Part shown: positions 46,544 to 55,387 of the stretch, piece after piece
Numbering within the stretch: position 1 is the stretch's first letter
How the letters are laid out: the number at the start of each line of letters is the position of its first letter
DNA from: Arthrobacter crystallopoietes
GTDB taxonomy: Bacteria > Actinomycetota > Actinomycetes > Actinomycetales > Micrococcaceae
Length of the DNA stretch: 64,000 bases
Assembly: GCF_017603825.1 (NCBI RefSeq)
Contig: NZ_CP072014.1
Location: 806,001 to 870,000 of the forward strand
Direction: 5' to 3'
Made by a program: the position numbers and the translations under genes
Notes under the pieces: generated by a model
What the model was told of the DNA's origin: nothing
Seen by the model: only the letters and a program-made list of their open reading frames with translations
The model's database searches: none

Positions 46544-46564
46544 GTCGATAACGGCGCCTATGAC
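46544..46564 (+). repeat. Extragenic motif, copy C, at the IS right end
   Basis: CGATAACGGCGCCTATGAC preceded by GT. Its left half is the IS inverted repeat; its right half is flank. This suggests the insertion sits at a copy of the motif, or that the similarity is fortuitous. Confidence 0.5.
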
Positions 46565-46690
46565 ATTGCTACTGGGCGATAGTCCTCAACGGCCGAGCTA
46601 TTTTTACTTTTTCCGCGCGAAGCGCCGCCACCCTTCCGGGCGTGCGGGGTAGGGTGGCTGCCCTGATCATCAAGGCAGAGGCCACAAGGA

Positions 46691-46722
46691 CGCCCGGTGG
46701 AGGACGCGGCCTCCACCGGGCG
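46691..46722. terminator. Terminator hairpin of the MHS transporter gene
   Basis: CGCCCGGTGGAGG pairs perfectly with CCTCCACCGGGCG (13 bp, 6-nt loop), starting 17 bases after the minus-strand transporter stop. A second 8-bp stem, GCCACCCT/AGGGTGGC, follows at 46627-46658. Confidence 0.65.
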
Positions 46723-46739
46723 GCAGTATGTGTCCGGAG

Positions 46740-48083
46740 TCAGAGGGCGTCCATAGACTCTCGATTGCGGTGTGTTTCTTCTTCCTGTGTGAATGAGGCG
46801 TCGGGTTCCAGATGGCGTCGCCCGATCAGGGCTGCGGCAACTGATATCACCCCGAGAAGGGTTCCGTAGTAGGCGGGAGCCACTGGCCCGAACCACTGAA
46901 CGAGTTGGAGTGCTATCAGAACGACGGGACCCATGATCAGTGCTGTGCCGATGTTGTAGGCCATGTTCCCTCCCGTGGCCCGGACTGCCGGAGGCATTGC
47001 TTCTGCCGCTACCAGGGGGAACATTGCGTAGAGGGAAGCGAGCAGCACAGCCAAGACCGACATTCCGAGTGCGATGGCGGGAATGCTCTCCGAGGTGATC
47101 AGCAGATAGCAGGGGATCAAGGCACAGGTGTAAGCCAGTGTGGAGCCAAGGCGGGAATAATGACGCTTTATGCGGTCGATCACCAGCCCCCACACGGGGA
47201 TGCACAACGCGAAGAGCAGGAAGGTAACGGCGATGACGACTGAAACCGTATCCTGATCGATTGCCCGGCTGCGGAGGTAGGTCGGCAGGTAGGCAAGGAA
47301 GAGAATGCAGTTACCCATGAATACGAAGCCCAGGAGCGTCATAGCCAGGATCTTGGTCTTGTGTACCCGCATGATTTCCCTGCCGGGACGGCGGGCGTCT
47401 TCCCCTGCTGCCTTGATCGCGGAAAAGACCGGTGTCTCAGTCAGCAGCGACCTTATATAGAGCGCCACAAGGGCCAGGGGGGCGCTTGAGAGAAACAGCC
47501 AGCGCCAGCCGCTGTCATTGAACCATTCGTTGCCGCCGATATTCATGAGGGCGAAAGAGAACGCGAACGCGGCAGGATAGGCCATGCCGGTTCCCATCTG
47601 AATGAGGGAAATTCCCAACCCTCGGCGCTCGGCGGGAACATGTTCCATGACAAAGGTAACCGCGCCCATGAGTTCCCCGCCTGCTGCAATGCCTTGGGCC
47701 ACGCGGCAGAGAATAAGCAGGATCGGCGCCATGATGCCGATGGCGTCATAACCGGGCAGGAGCCCGATCGTGGTCGTCGCAGCGCCCATGAGCAGAACAG
47801 TGAACATCAGGACGTTTTTGCGGCCGATCTTGTCGGCTATGATTCCGAGCGTGATACCGCTGAACGGGCGGACGGCATACGTGACAGCGAAGGTGCTGAA
47901 GGACGCCACGAGCTGCACGGATTCGCTGGCGTTCCCGTAGAAGATGTGGCCTATGGCGACAGCAGCATAGGCAAAAACGATCGCGTCATACCATTCGACA
48001 AAGTTGCCCAAGGCTCCGGCAACGATGGTTTTTTTCGGAAGAGCTCTACTAGGCCTAACAGAGGTAGCAGTCACATCAATCAA
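46740..48083 (-). CDS. MHS-family MFS transporter
   Basis: 447-residue metabolite:H+ symporter with GNFVEWYDAIVFAYAA and RPFSGITLGIIADKIGRK motifs and 12 segments. TTG start at 48083 (GTG at 48074 possible). It follows the cupin gene by 114 bases on the same strand. Substrate unknown, probably a small organic acid. Confidence 0.88.
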   Translation of the reverse strand: MIDVTATSVRPSRALPKKTIVAGALGNFVEWYDAIVFAYAAVAIGHIFYGNASESVQLVASFSTFAVTYAVRPFSGITLGIIADKIGRKNVLMFTVLLMGAATTTIGLLPGYDAIGIMAPILLILCRVAQGIAAGGELMGAVTFVMEHVPAERRGLGISLIQMGTGMAYPAAFAFSFALMNIGGNEWFNDSGWRWLFLSSAPLALVALYIRSLLTETPVFSAIKAAGEDARRPGREIMRVHKTKILAMTLLGFVFMGNCILFLAYLPTYLRSRAIDQDTVSVVIAVTFLLFALCIPVWGLVIDRIKRHYSRLGSTLAYTCALIPCYLLITSESIPAIALGMSVLAVLLASLYAMFPLVAAEAMPPAVRATGGNMAYNIGTALIMGPVVLIALQLVQWFGPVAPAYYGTLLGVISVAAALIGRRHLEPDASFTQEEETHRNRESMDAL

Positions 48084-48197
48084 CTTTCATTGAAGCCAGG
48101 CTTTCACAGCTTCGCCCGGCTGGACGATCAATACGAAAGAACGAGGGCCTTTTTACGTCCGGCTTTGCGGTAGATTGCCCCGCGGTATTGCAGAAAT

Positions 48198-48620
48198 TCA
48201 GGCCGGCTGACCCTGCCGGCATTTGAGCGCGGCTTGAACAGTATTGAACTGTTGGAAGTCGGGCCGCGCATCACTGGGATGCCCCCAGATCACCAGCATT
48301 CGTAGAGGACTGTCTCCGGCATTTTCTACGCCGCGGTCGTCTTCAGGGCGGGTCAATGCGGCATCACCCGGGTACAGCAGCTGATTCGCGCCGTTGACCG
48401 TCAGTCTCGCCGTGCCGGACATGACGAAATACAGTTCTTCCAAGTTTTCCCCGGAGCGGGGATGACTGTGTACCCCTTCCCCTCCCCCGACCGGAAATTC
48501 CCAGGCCTGCACGATTACAGGTAATTCGGATTCGGTGAGGAAATAGCTCTGAATAGAGAGCGGGCTTTCACCTTCATGGAGATTAAACGGAAAGGTAAAT
48601 TCGCCTCTTCTTTCGATCAT
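48198..48620 (-). CDS. Single-domain cupin protein
   Basis: 140-residue cupin. Motif 1 is GVHSHPRSGENLEELYFVMSG with metal-binding His and Glu; motif 2 is YPGDAALTRPEDDRGVEN. ATG at 48620 has AAGGAG. Possibly an isomerase, a dioxygenase-like enzyme or an effector-binding protein for the neighbouring transporter system. Confidence 0.8.
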   Translation of the reverse strand: MIERRGEFTFPFNLHEGESPLSIQSYFLTESELPVIVQAWEFPVGGGEGVHSHPRSGENLEELYFVMSGTARLTVNGANQLLYPGDAALTRPEDDRGVENAGDSPLRMLVIWGHPSDARPDFQQFNTVQAALKCRQGQPA

Positions 48621-48664
48621 TGCAGCTCCTTTATCGGGCATGAAAGGCACACTAAACGCTGTGT

Positions 48665-48678
48665 GTGACGTAGGTCAC
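48665..48678. promoter_or_regulatory. CRP-type site GTGA-N6-TCAC
   Basis: TGTGACGTAGGTCACG contains the perfect core and sits 45 bases before the cupin start, a usual place for CRP-family control. Confidence 0.5.
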
Positions 48679-48746
48679 GTTGACCTGTAAAAAGCGTATA
48701 GGCGGAGATAGCGCATGGACCATATGCGTGTGTATGAACCTTTGGC

Positions 48747-49955
48747 CTAGTTTTCCTCGGACTGTAGGAAGAGAGGCAATTCGGTCTCCAGAAAGGAAAT
48801 AAGCCCCCCGCCGATCTGGAGGGCAAGACGGTCATTGCCGTTCTTTAAGTCGTATCCGGTGAGTTCTTCAATCCTCGCGAGCCGGTAATAAAGAGTGGTC
48901 CGATGGATATTAAGGCGCTGTGATGCTCTGGAGATGTCGCCGCTTTCCTCTAGGAAGACCGATACTGTTTTCAGCAAAACCGCGCCCGAACCCGTTGCAG
49001 CCAATTCACTGACTGGTGCCGGTATGACCTGGGCCGGGTCATTTAAAGCCGTGCGTAGGAGAATCCCCTGAAAAGTGCAATCGGGCCATGACAAGCAGCG
49101 TTTATTCCCGGCAAAGGCCGCGTAGGCGGCAAGCACCGCTTGCGTAAGCAACTCCTCGGCTTCGGTAACCGGACCCCAACTGCTGAGGCCGACAGACAGC
49201 CGGTCGTGTTCCAGCCTGGCCAAGGAATTGACGAGCGGGAATCCGGCTTTGTCCGGGGAACGGCGGTGTTGGTCCCTGACGATGGTCAGGGCAATCCGCC
49301 CCCGTGCCACTGATGTCGTCCTGATGATCCTGCGGTCATGTATCGACCTGGCTATCAGTTCATTGAGGATTTGCGCTTGGTAGACCCGATCTTTCTCCGG
49401 TTCCTGGTGGGCATAGGCCACGACGACCGCGATGGTCGTTTGCGGGTCGATCAGTTGGCCCTGCCAAGAATCCCTTAGCTCATGCCTGCGATCGGGCAGG
49501 GAAAGGATCTTCAGGAAAGTGGCCCAGACGACGGCTTCCTGCTGTGCCGTTCTGTCCGGCTCCTGGCTCAGGATGTGTGCAAATTCGGAAAGAGATGCGG
49601 CAACTATTCTGTCTTCGGCTTCCGTGGCCTCACCGATCAGCCAGAGAAACCCGACCCATTCGCCGTTTTTCTGTACCGGATAGCATCGACGGACCGTAAT
49701 TCCGAGGTCGTCGTTTGCGGGAATGCGGATGGGACCTTTGAGGTTCGCCGCATCCACGAAGCTGTACAGATACGCCGACGATTTATCGTCCAGGTGGCGG
49801 GATACGAGTACGTTCACGCGCAGGCCGTCCAGGTCCCCGAAATGACGGCTGCTGGTGACGTAGTGGCGATGGCGGTCATCAACGGCCACGGACCGGCCAA
49901 GCTTTTCAGCGAGCTGGTCGACAAACTGCTGTACAGCGTCGCGGTTTACAGTCAT
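48747..49955 (-). CDS. PucR/CdaR-family transcriptional regulator
   Basis: 402-residue regulator with an N-terminal sensory part (FVDQLAEKLGRSVAVDD), a central GGDEF-like region and the family's C-terminal HTH_30 (about residues 325-385: EESGDISRASQRLNIHRTTLYYRLARIEELTG). It precedes the cupin-transporter pair on the same strand and probably controls it. PucR members respond to purine or sugar-diacid metabolites; the effector here is unknown. Confidence 0.87.
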   Translation of the reverse strand: MTVNRDAVQQFVDQLAEKLGRSVAVDDRHRHYVTSSRHFGDLDGLRVNVLVSRHLDDKSSAYLYSFVDAANLKGPIRIPANDDLGITVRRCYPVQKNGEWVGFLWLIGEATEAEDRIVAASLSEFAHILSQEPDRTAQQEAVVWATFLKILSLPDRRHELRDSWQGQLIDPQTTIAVVVAYAHQEPEKDRVYQAQILNELIARSIHDRRIIRTTSVARGRIALTIVRDQHRRSPDKAGFPLVNSLARLEHDRLSVGLSSWGPVTEAEELLTQAVLAAYAAFAGNKRCLSWPDCTFQGILLRTALNDPAQVIPAPVSELAATGSGAVLLKTVSVFLEESGDISRASQRLNIHRTTLYYRLARIEELTGYDLKNGNDRLALQIGGGLISFLETELPLFLQSEEN

Positions 49956-50207
49956 TCATATACTCCTGCAGCGTTGAACAACGGCCCTGACGAAGGGCAG
50001 GCACCGGGAGCGGTCTTCCCGCTTGGCCGTTGGACCCCCGCACTCGTCGACAATACTCTGCCCACTCCTGCCCTGGCAGGTCATTACTTCACACTGATCG
50101 TGCCGCGGACGTACTGCAGGTGCAAAGGAGTGCGTTGCCGAGCACTTCACCGTCGCGATCGATTTTCCCGATAGAGACAGAACACATCAGTCTGAAGCTG
50201 TCCTTAA

Positions 50208-52307
50208 GACGCGGGGACCAAAGACACAATCACGACCCGTGAAGCCGGGCCTTTCCCCGCGGAGTGGCATCTCGACGCTGCTTCCGTGGACGCGGCGACG
50301 CCTGTACCGGTCCCATCCCCTGGCGTCACCAGCCTGCCGGACACGGTACTGGTGGCACCTACGGCCCCCGTGCTGGAAGAATTCACTGAGGCTCCGGTGC
50401 CGGCCATATCCGGGACACCGGTCCTGGGTGCACTGCTGACTGCAGACCCGGGCGCATGGGCTCCTGACGCGGCCCTTAGCTACTTGTGGTATCGGGGAAA
50501 CCAATGGGTTGGATCGGGCAATACCTATCGTGTCAAGGAAGGCGACGGGGGTTCGGCGCTAACCGTGCAGGTGACTGCCAGCAAAGCCGGGTATAAGAGA
50601 ACGACGCGCATATCGGCACCGGCGCAGGTTCATCTCTTCGAAATGGCGCCCGCCGTTCCCGTCATCATCGGCAAGGCCCTCACCGGCAACACCTTATCGG
50701 CCGACCCGGGGACTTGGGTGCCTGCGGTCTACCAGTACTCCTACGAATGGTTCCGCAGCGGCAGCAAAGTCTCAGGGACCACCGGCTCGACCTATAAGCT
50801 CACAGCGGCAGACCTCGGCCACGCGATCACCGTTGGGGTGACGGGGTCCAGAGCCGGATACAAGACGACCACAAAAACGGCTTCGCAGACCGACCTCGTC
50901 GCCCGCGGCTCCTTCACACCCGCTAGACCCGTTATCGCCGGGGAGACAGTTGGCGGCACCTCATTGACCGCCCAGCCTGGGAACTGGGGCCTCTCGGCAG
51001 CGTCCTTTGCGTACCAGTGGTACCGGTCCGGATCACCCATCGCGGGCGCAGTACGGCAGTCGCACTATCTCGGGGACGCTGACCTCGGTAAAACACTGAC
51101 GGTCAAAGTCACGGCCACGGCCTCCGGAGTCACGACGGCCACCAGCACGTCTGCGGCCACAGGCACGGTCGTACCGGGCACTTTCAAGACGCTAGAAGCC
51201 CCCGTCGTGTCCGGAGCCCCGTCCATGGCCGCCGGCGAGAAGCTGACCACGGAAATGCCCAACTGGAAGCCTCAATTTTTCGACCACAATTACCAGTGGA
51301 ACCGCGACGGCACGCCCATCCCCGGAGCAACCCAGACGCAATACACCTTGGGTGCGAACGACCTGGGTACACACGAGTACTCGGTGACTGTCAACGGCTA
51401 CCTGAGCGGCCTGGCCCCTGGGTCAGCTACCTCATTCCCGGTTGCTGTCGAGGTCTCCCCCGGCTCCTTCAACCCGGGCACCCCGGTTATCACCGGAACC
51501 CCGAAGGTCGGGTACGGGTTCACCGTTGCAACTCCCGGCTGGGGGCCCGCGCCCGTTTCGCTGAAATACCAGTGGTACCGGGACGGGCGAGCCGTCAGTG
51601 GAGCGACCGCCAAAGCCTACTCCCCGACGTCAAACGATCTTGGCTTCCACACCTACTCGGTGCGCGTAACCGGCACGAAATCGGGTTTCATTGGCCTGAC
51701 CACGACATCAACACCGTTAACTGTCACGGTCACAAAGGGGACCCTAGGAACGGACGGTGTCATCTTTACCCCGACCGGGACCAAGAAGGCCGGGTATACT
51801 CTCACCGCCTCATACGGAAACTGGTTCTGGACAACCCCGTCCATGGTGAACCCCAACGAGTCCGCTGTCGTCCGATACCAGTGGTACCGGTCGGGAACGG
51901 CGATCAAGGGCGCCACGGGCAGGACATACCGCCTCACGGGTGCCGATGCCGGTAAGACAATCACGCTCCGCTATGCAGTCTCCCTGACGGGCTACAACAC
52001 GTCCTACCGGCACTCTCGTGCAACAACGGCCATCGCCAAGGGCACCTTGAAGACCTCAACCCCGACGATCTCCGGCACGAAGAAGGTCGGCTACCGGCTC
52101 ACGGCGAACCCGCGGACCTGGACGGCCGGCACGAAGTTCAAGTACCAGTGGTACCGCTCAGGAAAACCCATCAAGGGCGCCGTCTACCGCACCTACAAGC
52201 TGACATCGGCCGACCGGCACGACACGATGAAGGTCCGCGTCACCGGCTACCAGACCGGCTGGAACACCGCATCCAAGACGTCCTCCTCGACTGCGAAAGT
52301 TAAGTAG
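50208..52307 (+). pseudogene. 5'-truncated cell-surface protein with seven tandem repeats
   Basis: The frame opens right after a stop at 50205 and reads REAGPFPAEWHLDAASVDAAT before any start; the first usable start is GTG 50286. There is no signal peptide, though the rest is typical of a secreted wall-associated protein: seven repeats of about 85-95 residues, each with a YQWYRSGxxIxGAT core, TYxLTxADLG and VTGxxxGY, as seen in the tails of actinobacterial exported enzymes. Likely the N-terminal export and catalytic part has been lost. The repeats themselves are intact to the natural end. Confidence 0.6.
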
Positions 52308-52711
52308 GACAGCAGCAGGTGGAGGGGGGTCGGGCGTTGTCCGCCGTTACCTTTCTTCATGCCTTCCGGTCAGTGCCACGGCTCGTCGTCGGGAGGCGTG
52401 TCGTGCGGTCCTCCCGACGGATCTCACGCCATAAGCCGTCGTAAATGTTCCACACCGCGTACGGATAGCCCTCGCGGTCCAGGCGTGCGTACTAAGGGAA
52501 ATTCTGTGGGCCGCCACCGGAGCCTTGGGGGCGGGACACCGGGGTAGCGACCGGAGCGTTGTACTCCGGGTACGTCGAACAGTTCGCCGGTCCAACTCCG
52601 TGACAGCAACCCCTCAACACGATGCTTTCGGACCGCTCGATTTTCCGAAGCATTGGCAAGTCCGGCGCCCCGAATTGGGACTGCAAAGCCGATAACGGCG
52701 CATATGCCTGC
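52308..52711. other. Convergent intergenic region with a possible gene remnant
   Basis: About 400 bases between convergent genes. On the minus strand a frame around 52500-52363 reads RLDREGYPYAVWNIYDG and then LWREIRREDR before a stop, which looks like a decayed protein end of unknown family. Motif copy D closes the region. Confidence 0.3.
52688..52708 (+). repeat. Extragenic motif, copy D
   Basis: CGATAACGGCGCATATGCC preceded by GC, 3 bases beyond the stop of the minus-strand binding-protein gene. Best match to the consensus after copy A. Confidence 0.6.
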
Positions 52712-53689
52712 TTAGTCCAGAATGACGTCTCTGAGGTTTACCGGCGCTTCGATGACATCGTACTTGACCATAAGTTGGTTGATCTTCTCAAGGGATTCCC
52801 TGTCGATTTCGGCTGAGTGTTCCTCGAGGAGCAGGTTACTTGCCAGTTCCGGGTCCATTTTCAGGAAAGAGGGCAATAGTGCCCGGACCTCGTCCTGATG
52901 GGTTTGGGCATAGTCGGAAACCTCGACCAGGGCCGCCTTGAAGTCTTCTACGAGCTCGGGATTATCGGCCGCCCATTTCCCGCTCGCGAATGCCACCAGT
53001 GTGGGCTGGCCCGGTATTGTCTCCTGGTAGTTGTAGGAAATAACATGATGGCCGGCTGCAATGGTTTGGCTTAGGAACGGCTGGGCCAGCCAGACTGCGT
53101 CGGCATTTCCCTTTTCCAACTGGGCGGGCGCGTCGGGAAAGGCGATTTCAGTGAATTTTACCGACTCGGGATCGGCTCCGGCCTTGGCCATCGCCTCCTT
53201 GATGGTAATGTCACCCTGCCCGGCAACCGTATTGACAGAGACCGTCTTGCCTTCGAGATCTTCGATTGTCTCGATGCCGGAATCCTTGAGTGCTACAACA
53301 CCGGTGATGTCGTCTCCTTCGGCGAGGGAACGGGAGTAGCCGGAAATAATCTTCAGGTCCAGGCCCTTTGACTGCGCGAGCATGGTTGAGACGGGGTTGC
53401 CGATGGCGACGTTCATGGCGCCTGTTGAAACTGCCGGAAGCATGGAAGCCCCGCCCTGGCCGGACTGCATCTCGATTTCTATACCGTGTTTGGCAAACAG
53501 TCCCTTGTCGATACCCAGCTGCAGGGCGGCGGACGGCGCGATCGGGATGGCTCCGACCGTCACCTTTTGCAGGTTGTCGCCGTTGCCGGGCGATGATTCC
53601 GGGGAACCTGAGATGCTTCCTCCTCCGCATCCGGCCAGCAGGGCCATGGCTGCAGCTCCAGCCGCAAATGTTCCAAGCAGTTTTTTCAC
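52712..53689 (-). CDS. Orphan NMT1/SsuA-type substrate-binding lipoprotein
   Basis: 325-residue ABC binding protein with a lipobox LLAGC and the NMT1/taurine-type fold (VGAIPIAPSAALQLGIDKGLFAKHG; DAVWLAQPF). GTG start at 53689 with GAGG 5 bases upstream; a longer frame adds no signal sequence. No permease or ATPase gene is near, so it either shares a transporter encoded elsewhere or has another sensing role. Divergent from the AAHS transporter gene, with shared control sites between. Confidence 0.83.
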   Translation of the reverse strand: MKKLLGTFAAGAAAMALLAGCGGGSISGSPESSPGNGDNLQKVTVGAIPIAPSAALQLGIDKGLFAKHGIEIEMQSGQGGASMLPAVSTGAMNVAIGNPVSTMLAQSKGLDLKIISGYSRSLAEGDDITGVVALKDSGIETIEDLEGKTVSVNTVAGQGDITIKEAMAKAGADPESVKFTEIAFPDAPAQLEKGNADAVWLAQPFLSQTIAAGHHVISYNYQETIPGQPTLVAFASGKWAADNPELVEDFKAALVEVSDYAQTHQDEVRALLPSFLKMDPELASNLLLEEHSAEIDRESLEKINQLMVKYDVIEAPVNLRDVILD

Positions 53690-53710
53690 AACAACCTCAT
53701 GATCTTGATG

Positions 53711-53724
53711 GTGACCTGATTCAC
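53711..53724. promoter_or_regulatory. CRP-type site GTGA-N6-TCAC
   Basis: GTGACCTGATTCAC, 22 bases before the binding-protein start on the minus strand; close enough to act as a roadblock or near the transcription start. Confidence 0.45.
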
Positions 53725-53779
53725 ATGTGTGCTCGACTGTAATAACCGCGGCACCAAACCCACCACCTTTTGGATGCAA

Positions 53780-53796
53780 ATTCCTTCTCACGGAAT
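53780..53796. promoter_or_regulatory. Second IclR-type operator set, copy 1
   Basis: ATTCCTTCTCACGGAAT, inverted arms ATTCC/GGAAT. The same 17-bp site recurs at 53856 and at the start codon of the IclR gene at 60021. Confidence 0.6.
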
Positions 53797-53822
53797 ACCG
53801 GGTCCCAGTTTACGGCCGATGA

Positions 53823-53840
53823 TTCGCTACTCTTAGCGAA
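53823..53840. promoter_or_regulatory. Inverted repeat between the two operator copies
   Basis: TTCGCTA-CTCT-TAGCGAA, a 7-bp perfect inverted repeat in the divergent promoter region. Could bind a different regulator. Confidence 0.35.
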
Positions 53841-53855
53841 ATTCCTCCAGCTCTA

Positions 53856-53872
53856 ATTCCTTATGACGGAAT
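53856..53872. promoter_or_regulatory. Second IclR-type operator set, copy 2
   Basis: ATTCCTTATGACGGAAT, 76 bp from copy 1 centre to centre and about 88 bases before the AAHS transporter start. Confidence 0.6.
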
Positions 53873-53904
53873 CTACGTCTAAACCGTGGATTGCACGGGA
53901 CCGG

Positions 53905-53918
53905 GTGACTAGGGTCAC
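53905..53918. promoter_or_regulatory. CRP-type site GTGA-N6-TCAC
   Basis: GTGACTAGGGTCAC, 42 bases before the AAHS transporter start; fourth perfect core in a catabolic promoter of this window. Confidence 0.5.
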
Positions 53919-53959
53919 TTGGTGGGGATCCCAAGCACGTAGTGAGTGAGGAAACAGGT

Positions 53960-55303
53960 ATGAATGTTCTGACAGAAATCCGCGCATCGCGGATGGGCCG
54001 GTTTCAGATTATGGCGGTGGCTATCGCCTTGGCACTGATCCTCATTGACGGCTTCGACGTTGCCGTCATGGCCTACGCAGCACCTGACCTTTCGCGTGAA
54101 TGGGGCCTGGATCCGGTGACCTTGGGTTTCCTCCTGAGTGCAAGCCTCTTTGGCATGGCCGCAGGATCGATTCTCCTGACTCCATTGGCCGACCGGATCG
54201 GCCGCCGAAAACTGACCATCATCTCCATGGCCATTATCAGTGTTGGCATGGTGCTCTCTGTTATCAGCACAGGCCCTGCCCAGCTGATGACATACCGGGT
54301 TCTGACCGGCCTCGGTGTCGGGGGCATGATGGCGAACCTGAATGTCCTGGTTTCGGAATATGCCTCGGACAAGCGCCGTGGATCGATCATCGGCATCTAC
54401 GCCGCCGGCTACCCGATCGGAGCGACCATCGGCGGATTCGTCGCCGGCCCGCTCATTCCCGCTTTCGGCTGGCAGTCCGCATTCCTGGTAGGCGCTGTCC
54501 TCAGCGTCATCATGTTCGCCGTGTCGTGGCTGTTCCTGCCGGAGTCCCTCGATTACCTGCTGGTACGCCGTCCGCCCGGAGCGTTGGAAAAAGCCAACCG
54601 GATTCTGGCCAGGATCGGCCGCCCGGCTCTGAGCTCTTTGCCCTTACTGCCCGAAGCCGAACACTCCCAGGGCGGGGCGGTCCGCGAGATCCTCACCAGC
54701 CCGGTCAAGCTGCGCACCCTGATGCTCTGGACCGGTTACGCCTGCCTCGTGGCCGCCTACTACTTCGCCAACACCTGGACGCCCAAGATCATGGCTGCCG
54801 CGTCCGGTGACGATTCACTCGGCGTCACCGTGGGCGTCATCGCCAACTTCGGCGGGATCCTCGGCTGCTTTATTTTCAGTGCGCTGGCCATCAGGTACCG
54901 CTCCAACCGGCTGCTGATGGCCACACTGGCCGGCGCCGCTGCCGCCTACATCATGTTCGGACTGATCTTCACCCAGGTTTCCGTCGCCGTTGTTGTTGCA
55001 CTGTTCCTCGGAATCCTGACCACGGCAGGAATCGCAGGTTTCTATGCAGTGGCACCAGGCGTCTACACCGCGCGTGCCCGGGCAACCGGAATCGGCTGGA
55101 TGATCGGTATCGGGCGCCTGGTATCCATCGTGGCACCTATCCTGGTGGGCTACCTGATCGCCGGCGGCTGGCAACCGGAAAACATCTTCTTCCTCTTCGC
55201 GATTCCGCTGGCCGCATCCGCGGTCTGCATCCTGGCCCTGGGGATCTCCCTGCGCCGGAACCCGACGCCGGGACTGCTGCAACCGGTTGCGGAGACTTCC
55301 TAG
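53960..55303 (+). CDS. AAHS-family MFS transporter
   Basis: 447-residue carrier of the aromatic-acid:H+ symporter family: LILIDGFDVAVMAYAAP and TPLADRIGRRKL near the N-terminus, 12 segments. ATG at 53960 with GAGGAAACA. Head of an operon with acetoacetyl-CoA synthetase, amidohydrolase and SDR genes; it probably imports the acid they degrade. Confidence 0.88.
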   Translation: MNVLTEIRASRMGRFQIMAVAIALALILIDGFDVAVMAYAAPDLSREWGLDPVTLGFLLSASLFGMAAGSILLTPLADRIGRRKLTIISMAIISVGMVLSVISTGPAQLMTYRVLTGLGVGGMMANLNVLVSEYASDKRRGSIIGIYAAGYPIGATIGGFVAGPLIPAFGWQSAFLVGAVLSVIMFAVSWLFLPESLDYLLVRRPPGALEKANRILARIGRPALSSLPLLPEAEHSQGGAVREILTSPVKLRTLMLWTGYACLVAAYYFANTWTPKIMAAASGDDSLGVTVGVIANFGGILGCFIFSALAIRYRSNRLLMATLAGAAAAYIMFGLIFTQVSVAVVVALFLGILTTAGIAGFYAVAPGVYTARARATGIGWMIGIGRLVSIVAPILVGYLIAGGWQPENIFFLFAIPLAASAVCILALGISLRRNPTPGLLQPVAETS

Positions 55304-55387
55304 CCGGCCCGCACCAGTCGCTCCGCTCCGCCATCCCGCGCATCCCTCCCTGGTCTCCCCCACCGTTTCACCATGTAAGGAAACACC

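Larger units (their letters stand above)
45264..46552 (+). mobile_element. IS110-family insertion sequence
   Basis: One transposase gene flanked by a perfect 10-bp inverted repeat: GTTATCGACT at 45264-45273 and AGTCGATAAC at 46543-46552. The long non-coding part is on the left (186 nt), the right end only 22 nt, as in the IS110 group, whereas subterminal repeats recall IS1111. Exact outer ends and core dinucleotide cannot be set from one copy. Confidence 0.65.
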
